A stretch of 10,801 nt of DNA from contig DQTU01000066.1 of NCBI GenBank assembly GCA_015662615.1, forward strand, positions 1-10,801, given 5' to 3'. The stretch is from Campylobacterales bacterium (GTDB lineage Bacteria > Campylobacterota > Campylobacteria > Campylobacterales > QNZT01). Positions 6,866-10,801 of the stretch are shown here, one piece after another. The first letter of the stretch is position 1; each line of letters begins with the position of its first letter. Below the pieces are notes generated by a model that was not told where the DNA came from, searched no databases, and saw only the letters and a list, made by a program, of their open reading frames with translations. The position numbers and the translations under genes were made by a program.

Positions 6866-7222
6866 AAACCGATAGACCCCGAAGAATTATTGGAGACAAT
6901 TTCAGAAATTGTTGAAAAGGATCTATCTGATAATATCATTAAATTAAAAAAGCCTTATCTATTTGATTTAAATAGAAATATCCTCTATAATGGCTCAAAA
7001 TTAGTTAAACTAACTAAAAAAGAGTTACTTTTTGTAACACTTTTAGTGAAAAACTTAGATAAAATTATCTCAAAAGAGGATATAAAAAAGAACATTTGGA
7101 ACGATAAAAATACCGATGATACGCTCCTTCGCACCTTAGTAAGGCGAATAAGAGCTAAAACAGATAAAGATTTAGTTGTAAACTTTCCAGCTCTTGGCTA
7201 TAAAATAAGCAAATCACTATAA
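6863..7222 (+). pseudogene. Remnant of an OmpR-type response regulator (receiver deleted, DNA-binding domain intact)
   Basis: From 6863 the frame reads LKPIDPEELLETI, which matches the last beta-strand and helix of a receiver domain, including the conserved lysine-proline pair. A linker follows, then a complete winged-helix output domain of the OmpR/PhoB type: VKLTKKELLFVTLL, then KIISKEDIKKNIW, the recognition helix DDTLLRTLVRRIRAKT, and the wing FPALGYKIS. The phosphorylated aspartate and most of the receiver are missing. The frame contains no ATG; the first usual alternative start is TTG at 6890, without a good ribosome site. An orphan DNA-binding protein of about 110 residues could in theory still be made, but a decaying remnant is more likely. 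It ends 109 bases before ccoN. Confidence 0.78.
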
Positions 7223-7247
7223 ATTCCACAATAATTTCACTCTTTTC

Positions 7248-7270
7248 AGCTTAATTTGTATAAATAAGCT
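7248..7270. promoter_or_regulatory. Inverted repeat AGCTTA-N11-TAAGCT ahead of the cco -10 element
   Basis: The two 6-bp arms (7248-7253 and 7265-7270) are exact reverse complements, and the right arm ends just upstream of the -10 hexamer at 7272. In this place the repeat covers the -35 region and could be a regulator site. It could also be a weak hairpin ending the upstream remnant gene, but no T-run follows. Not a match to the FNR consensus. Confidence 0.35.
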
Positions 7271-7271
7271 A

Positions 7272-7277
7272 TATAAT
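7272..7277 (+). promoter_or_regulatory. Predicted -10 element of the cco operon
   Basis: This is a perfect TATAAT, 54 bases upstream of the ccoN start. Transcription would begin near 7284, leaving a leader of about 48 bases that includes the strong ribosome site at 7320-7326. No -35 box is obvious, as is common in this phylum. It is the only good hexamer in the gap. Confidence 0.5.
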
Positions 7278-7283
7278 TGTTTT

Positions 7284-7295
7284 TATCATGTGATA
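7284..7295. promoter_or_regulatory. Short inverted repeat TATCA-TG-TGATA at the cco transcription start
   Basis: Two 5-bp arms separated by two bases lie at the predicted transcription start of the cco operon, a position suited to a repressor. The arms do not fit the FNR (TTGAT-N4-ATCAA) or CRP patterns. Short palindromes arise easily in AT-rich DNA, so confidence is low. Confidence 0.25.
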
Positions 7296-7331
7296 TTTGC
7301 GTGACATTCTAAAATTCATAAGGAGGTTTTA

Positions 7332-8798
7332 ATGCAATCACACAATGCATTAGAGTATGACTACACAGTTGCCAAATTGTTTACAATTTCGACAATTGCG
7401 TTAGGGCTTGTAGCTATGTTGATTGGAGTTTTGATAGCGTTTGAGCTAGCATTTCCCGATCTAAACCATCTACTTGGAGAGTATGGTACTTTCGGTAGAC
7501 TAAGACCACTACACACAGATGCGGCAGCTTTTGGTTTCACACTGAGCGGTATTTGGGCATCATGGTATTATTACGGACAGAGAATCCTAAAGGTTTCTAT
7601 GGCTGAATCACCATTTGTTATGTTAATGGGTAAATTACACTTTTGGCTGTATATGGCTGGTGTTGTAGGAATTGTTGTTTCACTACTAATGGGTATAACA
7701 ACTTCAAAAGAGTACGCTGAGTTTGAGTGGCCTATTGATATTGCAATTGTTGTAGTATGGCTAATTTTTGGAGCAGGTTTCTTTGGTCTAATTGGTATAA
7801 GAAGAGAAAAATATCTTTATATCTCTGTATGGTATATGATAGCTTTCTATGTTGCTATCGCAATGCTTTACCTATTTAACAATATGGAAGTTCCTACATA
7901 TTTCGCCTCTGGTGGATATGGTGCGTGGTATCACTCAGTATCAATGTATGCTGGAACGAATGATGCGATGGTACAATGGTGGTATGGACATAATGCAGTT
8001 GCATTTGTTTTCACAACTCCAATCATTGCAATGATCTATTACTTCCTTCCAAAAGAGTCAGGTCAAGCTGTTTACTCATATAAATTATCATTACTCTCTT
8101 TCTGGGGATTGATGTTTGTTTATCTATGGGCTGGTGGACATCACCTTCTTTATTCAACAGTTCCTGATTGGGTTCAAACTATGGCCTCAATTTTCTCAAT
8201 CGTACTTATTTTACCTTCATGGGGTTCAGCTATTAATATGCTTCTTACTATGAAAGGTGAGTGGGGACAACTTCAAACTAATCCATTAATCAAATTTATG
8301 GTTCTAGCTTCAACTTTCTACATGTTCTCAACATTAGAAGGACCAATTCAAGCTATCAAATCAGTAAATGCACTAGCGCACTTTACAGATTGGATTCCTG
8401 GACATGTTCATGATGGCACTCTTGGCTGGGTAGGATTTATGATATTTTCTGCAATTTTACATATGGCTCCAAGAATGTTCAAAAGAGAAATATGGAGCAA
8501 AAGCCTTATGGAAACACAATTCTGGATTCAAACTACGGGGATCGTTTTATACTTCTCAAGTATGTGGATCGCAGGTATCACTCAAGGTATGATGTGGAGA
8601 GCAACTGACCAATATGGTAACCTTGCTTATTCATTTATCGATACAGTAACAGTACTTCATCCTTACTACACAATTCGTGGTGTTGGTGGATTACTATTTT
8701 TAGTTGGTGCTATTATATGGGCATTCAATATATTCATGACATTCAAATCTGGTAAAGTGTTAGAGCGTGAGCCTCAAAATACTTCACCTGCATCGTAA
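7332..8798 (+). CDS. ccoN: cbb3-type cytochrome c oxidase subunit I
   Basis: This is the catalytic subunit of the high-affinity cbb3 oxidase of the inner membrane, which reduces O2 to water and pumps protons. The 488 residues form about 12 membrane helices. All expected ligands are visible: H61 (RLRPLHTDA) and H360 for low-spin heme b; H358 (HVHDGTLGW) for heme b3; H220 (WWYGHNAV), H270 and H271 (AGGHH) for CuB. Y264 is six residues before the His pair, matching the tyrosine known to be cross-linked to the CuB histidine in other cbb3 oxidases. E336 (STLEGPIQ) matches the conserved glutamate near heme b3. The start follows a strong AAGGAGG (7320-7326) with five bases spacing. It is the first gene of the oxidase operon and has no defects. 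Confidence 0.98.
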   Translation: MQSHNALEYDYTVAKLFTISTIALGLVAMLIGVLIAFELAFPDLNHLLGEYGTFGRLRPLHTDAAAFGFTLSGIWASWYYYGQRILKVSMAESPFVMLMGKLHFWLYMAGVVGIVVSLLMGITTSKEYAEFEWPIDIAIVVVWLIFGAGFFGLIGIRREKYLYISVWYMIAFYVAIAMLYLFNNMEVPTYFASGGYGAWYHSVSMYAGTNDAMVQWWYGHNAVAFVFTTPIIAMIYYFLPKESGQAVYSYKLSLLSFWGLMFVYLWAGGHHLLYSTVPDWVQTMASIFSIVLILPSWGSAINMLLTMKGEWGQLQTNPLIKFMVLASTFYMFSTLEGPIQAIKSVNALAHFTDWIPGHVHDGTLGWVGFMIFSAILHMAPRMFKREIWSKSLMETQFWIQTTGIVLYFSSMWIAGITQGMMWRATDQYGNLAYSFIDTVTVLHPYYTIRGVGGLLFLVGAIIWAFNIFMTFKSGKVLEREPQNTSPAS

Positions 8799-8810
8799 GG
8801 AGGAGTTATT

Positions 8811-9476
8811 ATGTTTCATTGGTTAGAAAAAAATCCATTCCTTTTTACAGTAATGGTATTTGCTACAATAGCGTTTGCGGGTATTATTACTATACTTCCT
8901 GATTTTGCGAAAAGTTCGCAACCAGTAGTTGGTACGAAACCTTATACAATTTTACAATTAGCAGGTCGTCATGTTTACATCAAAGATAGTTGTAATGCAT
9001 GTCACTCTCAACTTATCCGTCCATTTAAATCAGAAACTGATAGATATGGAAAGTATAGTTTAAGTGGAGAATATGCTTATGATAGACCATTCCTTTGGGG
9101 TTCTAAAAGAACTGGTCCAGATCTTATGAGAATTGGTAATTATAGAACAACTGATTGGCATGAAAACCACATGTTTGAGCCAACTTCAGTAGTTCCTGGT
9201 TCAATTATGCCAGCATATAAACACCATTTTACAAACTTGGCAGATATTGATACAGCGTATGCTGAAGCAGTAACGGTGAGAAATATATTTAAAACACCTT
9301 ATGACCAAGAGGGTATGCCACAATTAGGAAGTTTAGCAGATTCACAAGCAACAGCTTTAGAAGATGCAAAAATAATAACAGCTGGTATGAAAAATCAAGC
9401 AGTTAAAGATGCAGTAGCAAACGGTCAGATTCCTGAAATTGTTGCACTTATCGCATACTTAAACAGTTTAAAATAG
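8811..9476 (+). CDS. ccoO: cbb3-type cytochrome c oxidase subunit II (monoheme cytochrome c)
   Basis: CcoO is a membrane-anchored monoheme cytochrome c that passes electrons from CcoP to CcoN. An N-terminal helix (about residues 9-30) anchors it, and the rest faces the periplasm. The heme motif is CNACH (C61, C64, H65), followed by SQLIRPF as in the family. M133 in GSIMPAY is the likely axial ligand. WGSKRTGPDLMRIG is another family block. At 221 residues it is full length. The start is 12 bases after the ccoN stop, with AAGGAGG (8797-8803) overlapping that stop. Confidence 0.97.
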   Translation: MFHWLEKNPFLFTVMVFATIAFAGIITILPDFAKSSQPVVGTKPYTILQLAGRHVYIKDSCNACHSQLIRPFKSETDRYGKYSLSGEYAYDRPFLWGSKRTGPDLMRIGNYRTTDWHENHMFEPTSVVPGSIMPAYKHHFTNLADIDTAYAEAVTVRNIFKTPYDQEGMPQLGSLADSQATALEDAKIITAGMKNQAVKDAVANGQIPEIVALIAYLNSLK

Positions 9477-9488
9477 GAGAGTTATCTA

Positions 9489-9731
9489 ATGGATATAAGT
9501 ATAGAAACTATAGAAACAATACAGGTATACGGATATATCATAGCTACAGGTTTTTGTACTTTAATGCTTTATGGATATATATACCATCTATATAGTAGTG
9601 AAAAAAAAGGGACTCGTAACTATGAGAAGTATGCGAACATTGCATTGGATGATGAAGTTACTTCTACTCCATTAGAGACCACTTCCCCTTGGGATAAAAA
9701 GAAAAATAAAGGAGAAAAAAAGCATGTTTGA
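9489..9731 (+). CDS. ccoQ: cbb3 oxidase small subunit CcoQ/FixQ-like
   Basis: This small membrane protein between ccoO and ccoP is assigned CcoQ mainly by position, size and its single N-terminal helix (about residues 13-33, VYGYIIATGFCTLMLYGYIY). CcoQ stabilises the oxidase in other bacteria. The C-terminal cytoplasmic tail is charged and ends lysine-rich (DKKKNKGEKKHV). At 80 residues it is slightly long for the family. The start has AGGAG just after the ccoO stop. Its last eight bases overlap ccoP, which suggests coupled translation. A run of eight A at 9601-9608 lies right after the helix and is a potential slippage site. Confidence 0.88.
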   Translation: MDISIETIETIQVYGYIIATGFCTLMLYGYIYHLYSSEKKGTRNYEKYANIALDDEVTSTPLETTSPWDKKKNKGEKKHV

Positions 9732-10554
9732 AAACTTAAATGTGTCAACTGATGGTGTAAATCAGCTCTCACTTGTTGGAGCTGTTGCAATCTTCGCAAT
9801 TACTATCTATGTTGCTGGTAAATATATCAGACAGATAAAAAATGATACAAGTAGTGGTGAATTGACAGATGAAAATTGGGATGGAATTGGAGAGTATAAA
9901 AACTCACTTCCATTAGGCTGGGCTGTAAGCTTTGTAGCAACTATGATTTGGGGTGCATGGTACTGGCTTGCTGGCTATCCATTAAATGCTTTTTCACAAA
10001 TCGGTCAATACAATGAAGAAGTAAGCACTTATAATGCTACTTTTGAAAGCAAATGGACAAACCCTGATCAAGATACATTAATGGGCATGGGTGAAGGTGT
10101 TTACCTTGTTCAATGTGCTTCTTGTCATGGTATTGCTGGAGATGGAATTGAAGGAAAAGCTGCTGGTTTTGATAAATGGGGAACTGCAGCTGGTGTACTA
10201 GAGACTATTGAAAAAGGCTCTAAAGGTCTAGGTTATCCAATGGGCGAAATGCCAGGCGGTATGGCTAGTGGAGATGATGCAAAAGCAATTGCTGCTTATG
10301 TAGCTGGCGGAATGACTGGTGAAAAACCAGCATCATTTGCTGCTTGTGCTAGTTGCCATGGTGAAGATGGTAAAGGTTTAGGCGGACAAGCTCCTGATCT
10401 TAGCACTTACGGAACAACTGCATTTGTTGCAGATGTATTAAACCGTGGTAAAACAGGTACAATTGGTACAATGCCTAAGTTTAACGATGGTAGATTAACA
10501 GATATTCAAAAAGAGGCAGTTGGTCATTATATTCTGTCACTTGGCGAAAAGTAA
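9724..10554 (+). CDS. ccoP: cbb3-type cytochrome c oxidase subunit III (diheme cytochrome c)
   Basis: CcoP takes electrons from soluble cytochrome c or the bc1 complex and feeds CcoO. Two membrane segments lie at about residues 14-32 and 62-84, with a short cytoplasmic loop between. The periplasmic part holds two cytochrome c modules: CASCH (C131, C134, H135) with M176 in GEMPGGM, and CASCH (C208, C211, H212) with M250 in GTMPKF. The second module is compact, and only about 30 residues separate M176 from the next heme motif. The 276-residue length fits the family. The start overlaps the end of ccoQ by eight bases and has AAAGGAG at 9708-9714. The frame is complete. Confidence 0.97.
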   Translation: MFENLNVSTDGVNQLSLVGAVAIFAITIYVAGKYIRQIKNDTSSGELTDENWDGIGEYKNSLPLGWAVSFVATMIWGAWYWLAGYPLNAFSQIGQYNEEVSTYNATFESKWTNPDQDTLMGMGEGVYLVQCASCHGIAGDGIEGKAAGFDKWGTAAGVLETIEKGSKGLGYPMGEMPGGMASGDDAKAIAAYVAGGMTGEKPASFAACASCHGEDGKGLGGQAPDLSTYGTTAFVADVLNRGKTGTIGTMPKFNDGRLTDIQKEAVGHYILSLGEK

Positions 10555-10563
10555 GGAGAGACA

Positions 10564-10776
10564 ATGGAAAACAAAACAAGAAGAATGTGTTTTAACATTA
10601 ATGGTCTTTTAGGTGGTATTATAGCTACTGTATTATTACTTTCGATATTAGGTGTATTAACCTACTTAGCAATTGATGTACAACAAGCAAATGCAACGAA
10701 TTTCTATGAGATTCAAGACCCAACAAGTATCCAAGCAAACAGCGTAGATAACGCTGCTAAGCGGGTAATTAAATAA
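10564..10776 (+). CDS. DUF4006 family small membrane protein in the cco operon
   Basis: This 70-residue protein resembles the DUF4006 family, which I know as a small protein placed next to ccoNOQP in Campylobacterota. It has a short positive N-terminus (ENKTRRMCFNINGLLGG), one strong hydrophobic helix (about residues 16-36) and a polar tail of about 33 residues (QQANATNFYEIQDP). By the positive-inside rule the tail should face the periplasm. Its function is not known; a role in cbb3 assembly or stability is inferred from position only. AAGGAG at 10553-10558 overlaps the ccoP stop, and the gap is nine bases. C9 near the membrane is the only cysteine. Confidence 0.85.
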   Translation: MENKTRRMCFNINGLLGGIIATVLLLSILGVLTYLAIDVQQANATNFYEIQDPTSIQANSVDNAAKRVIK

Positions 10777-10786
10777 GGAGGAAATA

Positions 10787-10801
10787 ATGGCAGACGCATT
10801 A
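10787..10801 (+). CDS. Start of the next gene in the cco operon (five codons only)
   Basis: An ATG at 10787 follows a strong TAAGGAGG that overlaps the stop of the DUF4006 gene by its first three bases. Five codons (MADAL) are seen before the window ends. By analogy with related clusters it may be another oxidase-associated protein such as a FixH-like one, but five residues cannot support that. Confidence 0.6.

Noticed and set aside
7284..7312. FNR- or CRP-type box upstream of ccoN
   Set aside because: TATCATGTGATA and the following TGTGA/CGTGACA words do not form the TTGAT-N4-ATCAA or TGTGA-N6-TCACA patterns.
7849..8034. Second plus-strand frame inside ccoN
   Set aside because: It overlaps conserved ccoN helices in another frame and has no ribosome site.
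1..10801. CRISPR array, insertion sequence, integrase or attachment site
   Set aside because: No regularly spaced repeats, transposase motifs, or terminal inverted repeats with target duplications were seen on either strand.

Overview
The window is AT-rich chromosomal DNA that looks like a member of the Campylobacterota (Epsilonproteobacteria), most likely a Sulfurimonas/Sulfuricurvum-type microaerobe. This rests on the four-subunit pyruvate:ferredoxin oxidoreductase in the order gamma-delta-alpha-beta (as in Helicobacter), the ccoNOQP cbb3 oxidase cluster followed by a DUF4006 protein, and the general protein style. I recognised families by eye only; no database search was possible.

Left part (1-6088), all on the minus strand. 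Read in the direction of transcription, it starts with an orphan family-5 solute-binding protein and a Gph-like HAD phosphatase, which overlap through a TTGA start/stop. Next comes the porCDAB operon (3866 to 653), which interconverts pyruvate and acetyl-CoA with ferredoxin or flavodoxin. Last is the first half of hisG (457 to the window edge), which runs off the left end and has no ATG-to-stop frame inside the window. The 195-base gap between porB and hisG holds a good -10 element for hisG, an AT-rich 11-bp hairpin, and a GC-rich stem-loop quite unlike its surroundings.

Centre (6089-7331). A perfectly palindromic TATAAT element separates the leftward binding-protein gene from a rightward YfaZ-like outer-membrane protein gene. 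Just after yfaZ lies the wreck of a two-component system. The start of a PAS-type sensor, frameshifted in an A-run, is joined directly to the last stretch of a response-regulator receiver domain and a complete OmpR-type winged-helix domain. The kinase part and almost the whole receiver appear to have been lost in one deletion.

Right part (7332-10801), all on the plus strand. This is a tightly packed operon with strong AAGGAG(G) ribosome sites: ccoN, ccoO, ccoQ and ccoP (the complete high-affinity cbb3 cytochrome c oxidase), a DUF4006 small membrane protein, and the first five codons of another gene. All metal and heme ligands of the oxidase are present. A -10 element and two inverted repeats lie upstream of ccoN.

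Together the window encodes central carbon/electron metabolism (Por, oxygen-sensitive) and microaerobic respiration (cbb3). Most of it is ordinary conserved core genome. The unusual parts are the deleted two-component system, the symmetric divergent promoter with a probable leaderless transcript, and the structured hisG leader. I found no mobile element, CRISPR array, tRNA or rRNA, and no convincing new defence or metabolic system.
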